From Neolewinella litorea (lineage in GTDB: Bacteria > Bacteroidota > Bacteroidia > Chitinophagales > Saprospiraceae): a stretch of 64,000 nucleotides of DNA. The stretch spans positions 106,254 through 170,253 of the forward strand of contig NZ_SRSF01000006.1 in NCBI RefSeq assembly GCF_004803465.1. Direction: 5' to 3'. Under the pieces are notes generated by a model, which made no database searches, had not been told where the DNA came from, and was given only the letters and a program-made list of their open reading frames with translations. Position numbers and translations under genes: made by a program. Position 1 is the stretch's first letter. Each line of letters begins with the position of its first letter. Positions 35,448 to 44,460 of this stretch are shown here, in pieces.

Positions 35448-35451
35448 CGCC

Positions 35452-35886
35452 ATGGAAATCTGGTACTCCCTGCAAGACCTCCCGGATATTGCCGCCCGCC
35501 TGCTGCGGGAGTGGGGCCGCGATCGGGTTTTCGCCCTGACCGGCGAACTCGGTGCCGGCAAGACCACCCTGGTGGCCGAGCTTTGCCGCCAACTGGGCGT
35601 GGAAACTGCCGTGTCGAGTCCAACTTTCAGCATCGTGAATGAATACGCCGGGCGCGGCGGGGTGATTTACCACCTCGATTGCTACCGGCTGGAGGACGTG
35701 GAGGAGGCAATAGCTGCCGGATTAGAAGAGTTGCTGGCGGAAGCGCCGGGGGCCGTATTCGTAGAATGGCCGGCGGTGATAGAACCCTTATTGCCCCCCG
35801 ACGTTGTTTTTCTGCGTCTGGGCCACGATCCGCAGGGTGGGGAGCAGCGTCACCTCAGCATAACCGGCGGTGAACCCGCAAGCTAA
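35452..35886 (+). CDS. tsaE: tRNA N6-threonylcarbamoyladenosine modification ATPase TsaE
   Basis: A 144-residue P-loop ATPase that supports the TsaBD complex in making t6A37 in ANN-decoding tRNAs. Walker A is GELGAGKTTLVAEL; the family signature VSSPTFSIVNEY and HLDCYRLEDVEEA are present, and GAVFVEWPAVIEPLLP carries the Walker-B-like E-W. The gene starts behind a near-leaderless promoter and ends 3 nt before the alanine dehydrogenase gene. Confidence 0.95.
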   Translation: MEIWYSLQDLPDIAARLLREWGRDRVFALTGELGAGKTTLVAELCRQLGVETAVSSPTFSIVNEYAGRGGVIYHLDCYRLEDVEEAIAAGLEELLAEAPGAVFVEWPAVIEPLLPPDVVFLRLGHDPQGGEQRHLSITGGEPAS

Positions 35887-35889
35887 CGT

Positions 35890-37125
35890 ATGAGCAGCAA
35901 GGAAAAGGAGAAGATCGACGTACCCAAGGAGTTGACCTCGGGCTATGCCAAAACGCAGTCCGAAACCCTCATGGTGGAGTCGAAATCGGAGGAGCTGTTC
36001 ATTGGCATTCCCCGCGAGATCACCCTGCAGGAAAAGCGCGTGGCTATCGTGCCGAGCGGGGTGCATACCCTCTCCAGCCGCGGCCACCGGGTGTTGGTGG
36101 AGACCCAGGCGGGCGCTTCCAGCAACTTTACCGACCACGACTTCAGCGAGTGCGGCGCAGAGATCGCGTACTCCGCCCAGGAAGTGTACCGCCGCGCCCG
36201 GGTGATCATCAAGGTAGCGCCGCCCACCCTCGAGGAGATCGAGATGATGCAGGAGGGCTGCATCCTGATCTCGCCCCTGCAACTGCCCATCATCAACGCC
36301 GAATACCTATACCGGCTGAAGCACAAGCGGATCATCGCCCTGGCCATGGAGTACATGCAGGACGACGAGGGCAGCTTCCCCATCGTCCGCATCATGAGTG
36401 AAATGGCCGGCATCTCGGCCATCCAGACGGCCGCCGAACTGCTCAGTACGAGCCACGGCGGACCGGGCATCCTGCTCGGCGGCATCTCCGGCGTACCCAG
36501 CGCCAAGGTGGTCATCCTCGGCGGGGGCGTCGTGGCCGAATACGCCACCCGTGCCGCCCTCGGTATGGGCGCGGAGGTGCGCATCTTCGACGACAACATC
36601 CACAAGCTGATGCGTCTGCAGACTTCCGTCGGCCGCCAACTCTATACCTCCTCCATGAACCCGGTGTACCTGCGGCGCGAACTGCTCGACGCCGAAGTGG
36701 CCATCGGGGCCATCCACGCCGAACACGGCCGCGCGCCCATCGTAGTGAGCGAGGATATGGTGCGCTCTATGAAGCCCCGCTCGGTGATCATCGACGTCAG
36801 CATCGACCAGGGCGGGTGCTTCGCGACCAGCGAACTCACCAGCCTCGATAAGCCCACCTTCCTGAAGCACGATGTGGTCCATTACTGCGTACCGAATATT
36901 GCCAGTCGGGTAGGGCGCACAGCCTCCATCGCGGTGAGCAACATCCTCACCCCCCTGCTCCTGCGCGCCGAAGGCGCGCGCAATTTCGAGCATTTCCTGT
37001 TTCACCATACGGGACTGCGCCACGGCATCTACACCTTCCGGGGCTGCCTCACCAACCGCTACCTCGGACAGCGCTTTGAGATGCGGCATACGGATATCGA
37101 CCTGTTGATGACCAGCGGGTTATAG
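35890..37125 (+). CDS. Alanine dehydrogenase (AlaDH/PNT family)
   Basis: A 411-residue NAD-linked oxidoreductase of the alanine dehydrogenase / transhydrogenase alpha family. Motifs: GIPREITLQEKRVAIVPSGV, EYMQDDEGSFPIVRIMSEMAG, the NAD fold VVILGGGVVAEYATRAALGMGAEV and VIIDVSIDQGGCFATS, then HYCVPNIASRVGRTASIAVSN. It has a charged ~40-residue N-terminal extension before the core (MSSKEKEKIDVPKEL...) and a C-terminal extension relative to the classical ~370-residue enzyme, as in other Bacteroidota proteins of this group. It probably interconverts alanine and pyruvate. It is likely co-transcribed with tsaE (3-nt gap). Confidence 0.88.
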   Translation: MSSKEKEKIDVPKELTSGYAKTQSETLMVESKSEELFIGIPREITLQEKRVAIVPSGVHTLSSRGHRVLVETQAGASSNFTDHDFSECGAEIAYSAQEVYRRARVIIKVAPPTLEEIEMMQEGCILISPLQLPIINAEYLYRLKHKRIIALAMEYMQDDEGSFPIVRIMSEMAGISAIQTAAELLSTSHGGPGILLGGISGVPSAKVVILGGGVVAEYATRAALGMGAEVRIFDDNIHKLMRLQTSVGRQLYTSSMNPVYLRRELLDAEVAIGAIHAEHGRAPIVVSEDMVRSMKPRSVIIDVSIDQGGCFATSELTSLDKPTFLKHDVVHYCVPNIASRVGRTASIAVSNILTPLLLRAEGARNFEHFLFHHTGLRHGIYTFRGCLTNRYLGQRFEMRHTDIDLLMTSGL

Positions 37126-37127
37126 GT

Positions 37128-38003
37128 TCAGAGCCACAATAGTTCGTCGCCCAAAGCCCGGCGCGTGGCCTGCGGATCAAGGGCCAGCCCCAGCATCATG
37201 CCCCCGCCCCCGGCCCCGCAAAGCTTCAATCGGTAGGCCTCGCCCCCGTTCCATAGGGCCCACCAGTCTTCCGGGATCAGGCGCGGAAAATGCTCCAGTT
37301 GGTACTCGGATATTGCCGCCGTGGCCGCGTACAGTGCCGGACGGTCGTGCGTGCGCAGTGCGGCAATGGCCCGGTTGGCCGGTTCCAGCCAGCCCGCCCG
37401 GATTGCCCCTGGCTCCCGGTCGAAGCGAGCCAGAAAGTGTTCGATGAGGGGTGCGGCCGTGCGTTCGATCCCGGTATCCACGAGGAAGAAACCCGCGGAC
37501 CAGGCATCCGGTAATTCTACGGGACCCGCGCTCCGCCGCCCATCGGTTGCGCCCCCGCCCAGCAGCAGGGGACGGTCGAGGTAGGAGATCAGGGGGTCCG
37601 TTCCGGAACTGCTGCCGTGGAAAAAGCATTCCAGCCGGGCCAGCAGATCGCGCAACTCGGAGGTGGAACGGCTGGGGGAGGAGTGGAGGGCGTAGCGGTC
37701 CCAAACGGCAGCGCACACCGCCCCGCTGCTGCCGAGTCCGTAGCCGGTAGGGATGTTGCCGGACAGTCGGGCGCCGCGGTCGACGTCGTGCCGGAAACGG
37801 TCGGCATCGATCACCTCGGAGAAGGATTTTTGGAGGTAGGCGGCGAATTCCGCCAGGCGTGGATCGCGCTCACCCCGTACCCAGCGCAGGGAAAGGCGGG
37901 GGTAGGGGACGGCCAGGCCCTGTCCGCCCCGCAGCACATTATGTTCTCCGTAGAGGAGGACCTTGGCCGGATAGGACCGCAGGGGTGCCGGATCGTCCAT
38001 CAT
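37128..38003 (-). CDS. GHMP kinase, probable mevalonate kinase
   Basis: A 291-residue ATP-dependent sugar/isoprenoid kinase. Motif 1 is YPAKVLLYGEHNVLRGG, motif 2 the ATP loop IPTGYGLGSSGAVCAAVWD, and motif 3 KLCGAGGGGMMLGL. The FLVDTGIERT segment and the acidic SGTDPLISYLDRP (SGxD catalytic Asp region) fit the mevalonate kinase branch. It would phosphorylate mevalonate made by the HMG-CoA reductase at 12 kb. It is the last gene of a three-gene operon (proS, CYTH, kinase), 13 nt after the CYTH gene. Phosphomevalonate kinase or another GHMP activity cannot be excluded. Confidence 0.8.
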   Translation of the reverse strand: MMDDPAPLRSYPAKVLLYGEHNVLRGGQGLAVPYPRLSLRWVRGERDPRLAEFAAYLQKSFSEVIDADRFRHDVDRGARLSGNIPTGYGLGSSGAVCAAVWDRYALHSSPSRSTSELRDLLARLECFFHGSSSGTDPLISYLDRPLLLGGGATDGRRSAGPVELPDAWSAGFFLVDTGIERTAAPLIEHFLARFDREPGAIRAGWLEPANRAIAALRTHDRPALYAATAAISEYQLEHFPRLIPEDWWALWNGGEAYRLKLCGAGGGGMMLGLALDPQATRRALGDELLWL

Positions 38004-38016
38004 ACGGGCAAGATAA

Positions 38017-38538
38017 TCAGTGGTCGGTCAGCAGATTGCTGTAGCTGCGCGCCAGCAGGTCCGCGTCCCGGATGCCGAGCAGTTGCCGGTAGTGGTTGAC
38101 CTGCTCCAGCAGGGCGTCCCGCTCTTCGGGGGCATCGCCGATGGCCTCGACCTCCACGAAGGTGCCGAGCCGCTCGACGGTATCGAGGTGAAATTTCACG
38201 TTCCCGATGAAGTAAATCTCCCGGTGCTTGTCGACCACCACCCAGGTGCCGAGCGCGTGGTCGAGGGTCTGCGCCAGGTCGGTGGCGGCCCCTTCCGTTT
38301 CCAGGCGGGTGAGGGATACGGAACTGTCTTTTGGGCCCGCCGCGTCGGGCCGCCGGTAAAAGATCAGGCTGCGCTCGATGGTGCCAATGCGCAGCTTGAG
38401 CCTGCCTTCGGGTACGTGGAAGTAATGGTCGATTTGGTGATCGGTACCGTGGAATACCGCCCCGGCCTCCAGCAGCGCCGCGCGCTGGCGGTCGTGGTGA
38501 ACCGAGCGTGCCTTGATCTCAACCAGGTGCTTCTGCAT
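38017..38538 (-). CDS. CYTH domain protein (class IV adenylate cyclase-like)
   Basis: A 173-residue single CYTH (triphosphate tunnel) domain. The N-terminal signature is HLVEIKARS, the version seen in class IV adenylate cyclase-like proteins; inner strands include RLKLRIGTIERSLIFYRRPD, VVVDKHREIYFIGNVKFHLD and LGTFVEVEAIGD, supplying the alternating charged residues of the tunnel. It may act on ATP or on inorganic or thiamine triphosphate. The ATG at 38538 overlaps the proS stop by one base (TGATG), so translation is coupled. Confidence 0.82.
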   Translation of the reverse strand: MQKHLVEIKARSVHHDRQRAALLEAGAVFHGTDHQIDHYFHVPEGRLKLRIGTIERSLIFYRRPDAAGPKDSSVSLTRLETEGAATDLAQTLDHALGTWVVVDKHREIYFIGNVKFHLDTVERLGTFVEVEAIGDAPEERDALLEQVNHYRQLLGIRDADLLARSYSNLLTDH

Positions 38539-40007
38539 CAATAGGCCTTGGCGAAAACCACCCGGCCCCGGCTGGGTGCGCCGGTGAGGATACACTTTCC
38601 GGGTTCTTCCGACTGATCCTGGGGGATACAGCGGATGGTGGCCTTGGTCATTTCCTTGATCTTCAGCTCGGTCTCTGTGGTGCCGTCCCAGTGGGCGTGG
38701 ATGAAGCCCGGGATGTCGCGGTCGAGCACCGCCTGGAATTCCTCGAAGGTGTCGACGTAGGTGGTGTGCTCCTCGCGGAAGCGTACGGCGCGGTCGAAGA
38801 GGTTCTGCTGGATCTCGTCGAGGAGATTCACCACGTGGTCCACTATCCCTTCGATGGGCTGGTTGGATTTCGTTTTCTCGTCGCGGCGGGCCACTTCGAT
38901 GGTGCCCTTGTCGAGGTCGCGCTGGCCGATGCCGAGGCGGACGGGGATGCCCTTCAGTTCGTTCTCAGCGAATTTGAAGCCGGGGCGCTGCTTGTCGTCG
39001 TCGTCGTAGCTGACGCGCACGCCGCAGGCCTTCAGCTCATCCATCAGTTCCCGGGCCTTGGCGTTGAGGGCGTCGTTGGGTTTGGGGATGGGGACGATGA
39101 CGACCTGGGTGGGAGCCAGGCGTGGGGGCAGTACCAGTCCTTCGTCGTCGCTGTGGGTCATGATCAGTCCGCCCACCAGACGGGTAGAAACCCCCCAGCT
39201 GGTGGCGTAGACGTACTCTTCCTGGTTGTCGGCGTTGCTGAACTTGACGTCAAAGGCCTTGGCGAAATTCTGTCCGAGGTTGTGGCTGGTACCAGCCTGC
39301 AGGGCCTTACCGTCTTGCATGAGTGCCTCGATGGTGTAGGTATCGAGGGCCCCGGCGAAGCGCTCGTTGGCGGTCTTCACGCCGCGCAGTACGGGCATGG
39401 CCATGTACTCTTCAGCGAAGGTGGCGTAGACTTCCTGCATGCGCAGGGCTTCCTCCAGTGCTTCGTCGGCGGTGGCGTGGGCGGTGTGGCCTTCCTGCCA
39501 GAGGAATTCGGCGGTGCGAAGGAACAGGCGGGTGCGCAGTTCCCACCGGACGACGTTGGCCCACTGGTTGATGAGGAGGGGCAGGTCGCGGTAACTGGTG
39601 ATCCAGTCGCGGTAGGTATGCCATATGATCGTTTCGGAGGTGGGCCGGACGATGAGTTCCTCCTCCAGCTTGGCGGTGGGGTCCACCACTACGCCGCCGC
39701 CGTTGGGGTCGTTCATGAGGCGGTGGTGGGTGACCACGGCGCATTCCTTGGCGAAGCCTTCCACGTGTTCGGCCTCGCGGCTGAGGAAGGATTTGGGGAT
39801 AAAGAGGGGGAAATAGGCGTTGACGTGGCCGGTTTCTTTGAACATATCGTCCAGCTGCCGCTGCATCCGTTCCCAGATGCCGAAGCCGTAGGGTTTGATG
39901 ACCATGCAGCCCCGTACGGCACTGTTGGCGGCGAGGTTAGCCTTCTTTACGATATCCAGGTACCACTCCGAATAATTCTCTTCCCGGGGGGTTATTGCTT
40001 TGGCCAT
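38538..40007 (-). CDS. proS: Proline-tRNA ligase (prokaryote/archaeal short type)
   Basis: A 489-residue class II aminoacyl-tRNA synthetase charging tRNA-Pro. Motif 1 region [17 protein letters not shown], motif 2 [25 protein letters not shown], motif 3-like [31 protein letters not shown], an anticodon-binding domain ([19 protein letters not shown]) and the C-terminal zinc-type domain ending RVVFAKAY. The form without the long editing insertion is usual in Bacteroidota. It heads an operon with a CYTH protein and a GHMP kinase. Upstream to 40184 the 180-nt intergenic region is AT-richer; a small stem ATTACA-CCT-TGTAAT lies at about 40133-40147. Confidence 0.95.
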   Translation of the reverse strand: MAKAITPREENYSEWYLDIVKKANLAANSAVRGCMVIKPYGFGIWERMQRQLDDMFKETGHVNAYFPLFIPKSFLSREAEHVEGFAKECAVVTHHRLMNDPNGGGVVVDPTAKLEEELIVRPTSETIIWHTYRDWITSYRDLPLLINQWANVVRWELRTRLFLRTAEFLWQEGHTAHATADEALEEALRMQEVYATFAEEYMAMPVLRGVKTANERFAGALDTYTIEALMQDGKALQAGTSHNLGQNFAKAFDVKFSNADNQEEYVYATSWGVSTRLVGGLIMTHSDDEGLVLPPRLAPTQVVIVPIPKPNDALNAKARELMDELKACGVRVSYDDDDKQRPGFKFAENELKGIPVRLGIGQRDLDKGTIEVARRDEKTKSNQPIEGIVDHVVNLLDEIQQNLFDRAVRFREEHTTYVDTFEEFQAVLDRDIPGFIHAHWDGTTETELKIKEMTKATIRCIPQDQSEEPGKCILTGAPSRGRVVFAKAY

Positions 40008-40184
40008 GGGGCAACTTAAGATGGGGGTAAAATGTTGATATATAGAGGGTTTGGTCGCAAAGCAGGCGTTTTAACGCATTGAGCACCCGCTTTAAGACCG
40101 CTTTAACCCATTCGGGGGCACAAACTTACTACATTACACCTTGTAATAGGACCAAGGCCCCCGGACCCGATAAACACCAACAAC

Positions 40185-41354
40185 ATGCTTAAGCAAAAAA
40201 TATACTTCGCGGCCGTCTCGCTCTTCGCTTTGCTGCTGGTTTCCACCAGTGCCCAGGCGCAGTACGACGACATGTACTACGACCCGGACAACTTCCGGAG
40301 TACCGAAGTGGCCCGTGATTTTTCCGAAGATTCCTACGATCGCGCGGACCGCGACGATCGCCGCTATTCCAGTTCGGAGGACGACGAATACTACGACTAC
40401 TACTACACCAGCCGCATCCGGCGCTTCAACCGGCCGTACTACGGATTTGGATACTATGACCCCGTCTACGTCGACGTGGCCTACTACGATCCGTTCTTCC
40501 GCCCCGCCGGTACCACGGTGCTGATCTACAATTCCTTCGGGAATGTGTACGACCCCCGCTTCTCCCCCTGGGGCGGAGCTTACCGGGGCTGGAACCGCGG
40601 ATTCGCCGGAGCCTACGGCTTCAACGATCCCTTCCTCTACGGCCGGGCCTATAACCCTGGATTCGGTCGCCGCTCCCTGTACGGCAACCCCTTCGGTTAC
40701 GGCAACCCCTACGCATACGGTGCCTACGGTAACCTGGGCGGCGTCTACGGAGCCGGTGCCGGCTACTACTGCCCCCCCGCCTGGAGCGGTGGCAACACTT
40801 ACGCCGTGCCCAACAGCATCAACGACCGTCCGGTATCCAATACCCCCCGCGCCGCTACGACTTCAATCGCCGACCGCGTAGAGCGGGCCCGCCGCAACTC
40901 CGCGGTAACTCCCCGCTCGGCCGATGGCCGGACCATCCAGTCCTCGAGCCGCACCGGTGAAAATACCCGGGCCGTAGGCCGTACCCGCACTACGGACGAT
41001 ACCCGTATCGACCGTACCCGTACCACGGTACAGCCTCGCAGCACGACGCCGCAACGCGCCGTTCCCCAGCGCGCTACCCGTCCGGATAACCGCACTTATA
41101 CCCCCAGCCGGTCTACGACGCCTACCCGCAGCGCTACGCCCTCCCGCAGCGGCAACAGCCGGAACTATACCCCGAGCCGCAGTGCCACGCCCGAGCGTAA
41201 CTACACGCCCAGCCGCAGCGCTGCCCCCAGCCGCTCGGTAACTCCCAGCCGCAGTGCTTCGCCCGCCCGCAGCGTATCGCCCAGCCGCGGCAGCAGCAGC
41301 GGTGCCGGTCGCTCGGCCGCACCCAGTCGCCGGGGCGGTGGTGGCGAGGAATAA
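40185..41354 (+). CDS. Secreted low-complexity protein, Tyr/Gly-rich with a Ser-Arg-Pro repeat tail
   Basis: A 389-residue exported protein of unknown function. A signal peptide (MLKQKIYFAAVSLFALLLVSTSAQAQ) is followed by an acidic Asp/Tyr/Arg region (YYDPDNFRS, YYDYYYTSRIRR), a Gly/Tyr/Phe-rich middle (GNPFGYGNPYAYGAYGNLGG) and, from about residue 290, a basic tail of repeats of the form TPSRS-x-TPSRS (SATPSRSG, NYTPSRSA, SVTPSRSA), ending GGGGEE. The tail resembles eukaryotic SR repeats only in composition. A surface, matrix or adhesive role is a guess. It has its own strong terminator. Confidence 0.75.
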   Translation: MLKQKIYFAAVSLFALLLVSTSAQAQYDDMYYDPDNFRSTEVARDFSEDSYDRADRDDRRYSSSEDDEYYDYYYTSRIRRFNRPYYGFGYYDPVYVDVAYYDPFFRPAGTTVLIYNSFGNVYDPRFSPWGGAYRGWNRGFAGAYGFNDPFLYGRAYNPGFGRRSLYGNPFGYGNPYAYGAYGNLGGVYGAGAGYYCPPAWSGGNTYAVPNSINDRPVSNTPRAATTSIADRVERARRNSAVTPRSADGRTIQSSSRTGENTRAVGRTRTTDDTRIDRTRTTVQPRSTTPQRAVPQRATRPDNRTYTPSRSTTPTRSATPSRSGNSRNYTPSRSATPERNYTPSRSAAPSRSVTPSRSASPARSVSPSRGSSSGAGRSAAPSRRGGGGEE

Positions 41355-41382
41355 TTGCCCGACCTGACCAACCCAATTAAAA

Positions 41383-41416
41383 GGGGATGAGGACCACGGT
41401 ACTCATCCCCTTTTTT
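41383..41416 (+). terminator. Intrinsic terminator after the Ser/Arg-rich protein gene
   Basis: GGGGATGAG (41383-41391) pairs with CTCATCCCC (41402-41410), followed by six T; four A precede the stem, so it may act in both directions. Confidence 0.92.
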
Positions 41417-41505
41417 ACGCGCTGTCATTAAAGAAACCATAATAAGCCCGACGCCGGCAAACTTTCACGGGGCACCGGGATTACATCTGGGCCAATTCCC
41501 GCTTT

Positions 41506-43002
41506 ATGAAAATCCTTCTCAGCGCCGTCCTCGCCCTCGTGGTCGCAGGTTCGGCGACCGGACAGACCTATTCCGACGTGCTGCGGTACTCCTACTTCTC
41601 CCCCCAGGGATCGGCCCGCTTTGCGGCCACGGGCGGCAGCCTCACCCCGATGGGCGTCGACGCTACCACCCTGCACACCAATCCGGCGGGCATCGGCTGG
41701 AACCGCTACAACATGGCCCAAATCACACCGGGTTTTTCCTTCACGGGCACCTCGGCCAACCTGGCGAACAGCACCGATGCCTCCAGCGTGAGCGAATCCG
41801 CGGCCACCTTTACCCTGCCGAGCGTCGGACTCATCTTCGCCGGGCCCACCCGCTCGGTGAACTGGTCGACCCTTAACTTCGGCGTCAGCGTCACCCGGCT
41901 GGCCGACCTCAACCAGCAACTTGCCTTTTCCGGCCGCACCCCGGGTAGCATCATTGAGGGCTTCGCCGAGATCATCGACATCGGCGACTCGGATCCCTAC
42001 GGTGCCGACCTGGCGCTGCCCTTCCTCATTGAGGACCCCGCCACGAACCGGGTGTACTCCGACTTTTACGACTTCGACAACCAGACCACCCGCGACGAGC
42101 CCATCAGCCGCAACGGCCTGTACGACCGCCGGGGGAGCATCAACGAAGCGGCCATCGGACTGGGCGGGAATTATCGCGAAAAGGTGCTGTGGGGATTCAG
42201 TCTTGGTATCCCTTTCTTCAGCTACGATGAGGTATACACCTACGAGGAGGTAGACGATCAGGATGTGATCCCCGCCTTCGAAAACTCCGCCTACAACCAA
42301 AACCTGAACAATAGCGGTACCGGCTTCAACCTGAAGTTAGGACTCACCGCCCTGCCCACCGAGCAGATCCGCATCAGCGCCGCCGTCCATACGCCCACTT
42401 TCTGGACCATCGACGAGCAGTTCTCTACCACCTTCGGCTACTTCTACACCGAAAACGGATCGGCGGAGGGGGGCACGGAACGCAGCCCCCTGCTCTCGCA
42501 AGCCTATAATCTGCAGACCCCCTGGCGGTTCATGTTCGGTGTCGGTGCCCTGATCGGGGATCGCGGATTCGTGAGCCTGGACGCCGATTACGCCGACTTC
42601 ACCAGCAACAGCATCAGCTTCGACGACTTCGCCACGGCCAACGCCGTATCCGACGCCGTGAACGCCGACGTGGACGCGATTCTGGGTTCCAGCCTGGGAC
42701 TACGCGCGGGCGGCGAGATCAACATCGATCCCATCCAGGTGCGGGCCGGCGTCGGCTACCGGCAAGTCCCCTTCGCTGAGTACCTCAACAACGAGGACGA
42801 GGCGGTGATGACCTACAGCGCGGGTGCCGGCTACAGCCTCGGCAAGTTCTTCGTGGACCTCGCCGCACAGTACCAGGCGTACAGCAGTTTCCAGAACCCC
42901 TACGAAACCCTCGCGGTGCCGGGGCAAACCATCCTGACCGACCGCTCGCGGGTATCGGTGCTCCTTTCCGTTGGATTCCGCGGGTTCGGCACCGGCCTGT
43001 AA
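41506..43002 (+). CDS. OmpP1/FadL-like outer membrane protein
   Basis: A 498-residue predicted beta-barrel. After a signal peptide (MKILLSAVLALVVAGSATGQ) comes the Bacteroidota FadL/PorV-like start RYSYFSPQGSARFAATGGSLTPMGVDATTLHTNPAGIGW, many alternating strands, and a barrel-type C-terminal strand (SVLLSVGFRGFGTGL). Family proteins move hydrophobic molecules across the outer membrane; the substrate is unknown. The gene stands 5 nt before the DUF457-type hydrolase gene, which starts with TTG, so the two are probably translated from one message. Confidence 0.8.
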   Translation: MKILLSAVLALVVAGSATGQTYSDVLRYSYFSPQGSARFAATGGSLTPMGVDATTLHTNPAGIGWNRYNMAQITPGFSFTGTSANLANSTDASSVSESAATFTLPSVGLIFAGPTRSVNWSTLNFGVSVTRLADLNQQLAFSGRTPGSIIEGFAEIIDIGDSDPYGADLALPFLIEDPATNRVYSDFYDFDNQTTRDEPISRNGLYDRRGSINEAAIGLGGNYREKVLWGFSLGIPFFSYDEVYTYEEVDDQDVIPAFENSAYNQNLNNSGTGFNLKLGLTALPTEQIRISAAVHTPTFWTIDEQFSTTFGYFYTENGSAEGGTERSPLLSQAYNLQTPWRFMFGVGALIGDRGFVSLDADYADFTSNSISFDDFATANAVSDAVNADVDAILGSSLGLRAGGEINIDPIQVRAGVGYRQVPFAEYLNNEDEAVMTYSAGAGYSLGKFFVDLAAQYQAYSSFQNPYETLAVPGQTILTDRSRVSVLLSVGFRGFGTGL

Positions 43003-43007
43003 CCACG

Positions 43008-44234
43008 TTGGACTCCCTCACGCAAATCGTTCTCGGCGCCGCCGTCGGAGAAGCCGCTCTTGGCCGCAAGGTGGGCAACCGGGCCTTGCTCTGGGGCGGT
43101 ATTGCCGGCACCCTGCCCGACCTTGACGTCTTCGCCCGCCTCGTTACGGACCCGATGAGCGCGCTGGCGTACCACCGTGCCTTCACGCACAGTCTGCCCT
43201 TCGCGGTGCTGGCGGCCCCCATCATCGGCCTGGCGGTGCACCGCCTCTACGGGGGGAAGTCACTGCCGAGAGTCAGTACGCCCATTGTCTTTGCCGGGGC
43301 CCTGCTTGCCCTGTGGTTGCTGCTGTTCACGGGGAGCTTTCTGATGCCGGTGGAGGTGTACCACTTGCCGGAGATCGCCGTCGTGGTGACGCTGGTCTTC
43401 GCTTCGATCTGTAGCGTAGTTGGGCTTTGGGTATACCTGCGCCGTCGGCGGTTGCGGGGGCCGAACACCAGTGCCCGTCAGTGGTCGTGGCTGTTCTTTC
43501 TCACGATCGTGACCCACCCGTTGCTCGACTGCTTTACGGCCTACGGCACCCAGTTTTTGCAGCCCTTCACGGCCCTGCGCATCGCCTGGAACACCATCTC
43601 GGTAGTGGATCCGCTGTACACCCTCCCGTTCTTGCTTTTGCTCGTCTGGGCGGCCAGGTTGGGGCGGGGCACGCGGGTGCGGCGCCGGATCAATACCGCC
43701 GGGCTGGTGGTTTCTTCCGCCTATCTCCTGCTCACGGTAGTCAACCACCTCAACGTAAGTGCCGTCCTGGATCAGACGCTGGTTGAACGCGACCTTACCG
43801 CCGCACGCTCGATCCACAGTCCCAGTATCGGCAACAACCTACTCTGGTCGGCTACCGCCCAGGTAGGACGGGATTCCTTTTACGTGGGGCAGTACAGCCT
43901 GCTGGACCGGCAGCGGCGGTTCGTACCGTTCCAGGGCATCGCGGGGCACCACGATTGGCTGGACCCCTACGCCGGCGACCGCGAACTGGAGATCCTGCGT
44001 TGGTTCACCCAGGGCTACTTCGTGGTCCTGCCACGCGACTCCGGCCACGTGCAACTGAGCGATCTGCGGTACGGCATCCTGGGGACCGATCCCGCTGACC
44101 CCGACGCCTACATCTTCAGCTGGAAGATCGACACCACCATACGCCCGGTGCGGGTAGTGCAGCAGAGCGAAGGACCGCAGCGGGAACGGGAGGGGATGTT
44201 GGGGCAGATGTGGGAACGGATGAAGGGCATCTGA
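43008..44234 (+). CDS. Membrane-bound metal-dependent hydrolase (YdjM/DUF457 family)
   Basis: A 408-residue inner-membrane protein. The N-terminus carries the family signature SLTQIVLGAAVGEAALGRK, LLWGGIAGTLPDLDVF and YHRAFTHSLPFAVL (His and Asp metal ligands); several membrane helices follow (IVFAGALLALWLLLFTG, IAVVVTLVFASICSVVGLWV, LYTLPFLLLLVWAARLG), with THPLLDCFTAYGTQ between them. The C-terminal ~170 residues are soluble. The start is TTG at 43008, which gives exactly the conserved N-terminus. The bases at about 43669-43690 (coding a basic loop) resemble the dispersed 21-bp element, possibly by chance. Confidence 0.85.
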   Translation: MDSLTQIVLGAAVGEAALGRKVGNRALLWGGIAGTLPDLDVFARLVTDPMSALAYHRAFTHSLPFAVLAAPIIGLAVHRLYGGKSLPRVSTPIVFAGALLALWLLLFTGSFLMPVEVYHLPEIAVVVTLVFASICSVVGLWVYLRRRRLRGPNTSARQWSWLFFLTIVTHPLLDCFTAYGTQFLQPFTALRIAWNTISVVDPLYTLPFLLLLVWAARLGRGTRVRRRINTAGLVVSSAYLLLTVVNHLNVSAVLDQTLVERDLTAARSIHSPSIGNNLLWSATAQVGRDSFYVGQYSLLDRQRRFVPFQGIAGHHDWLDPYAGDRELEILRWFTQGYFVVLPRDSGHVQLSDLRYGILGTDPADPDAYIFSWKIDTTIRPVRVVQQSEGPQREREGMLGQMWERMKGI

Positions 44235-44244
44235 TCTTTCGCCC

Positions 44245-44265
44245 GGCACCCGCGCGCCGCCGCCC
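44245..44265 (-). repeat. Dispersed 21-bp element, copy 4 (inverted)
   Basis: The exact reverse complement of copies at 22981 and 59416, 10 nt after the stop of the DUF457-type hydrolase. The rest of 44235-44460 has no intact gene. Confidence 0.8.
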
Positions 44266-44365
44266 CTTCCCGCGATTCAGGCTTTGAGCCGGCTGATTAG
44301 TACGTCCTTAGACCATCGCTTCTATCCTTCCCTGCAAAACCCTTGATCCTGCCGTTGCGCCACAC

Positions 44366-44458
44366 CTACCAGATGGACAGGAGCAAGCCAACGCCCGCGG
44401 AAATGAGTACAGCGCCATTGCTGGTAACATCACCCGCCTGCTTTGCAAGGATCAGAAA
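44366..44458 (-). pseudogene. Possible remnant of a membrane protein C-terminus
   Basis: Read on the minus strand directly after the GH43 stop, this stretch codes about 30 residues with the look of a last membrane helix (ILAKQAGDVTSNGAVLIS, then AGVGLLLSIW) and then a stop. There is no start codon and no upstream coding sequence. It may be a decayed end of a transporter gene, or chance. Confidence 0.2.
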
Positions 44459-44460
44459 GC

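Noticed and set aside
43669..43690. Eighth copy of the 21-bp element inside the DUF457-type hydrolase gene
   Set aside because: Needs a deletion plus two mismatches in a GC-rich coding region; kept only as a remark because chance similarity is plausible.
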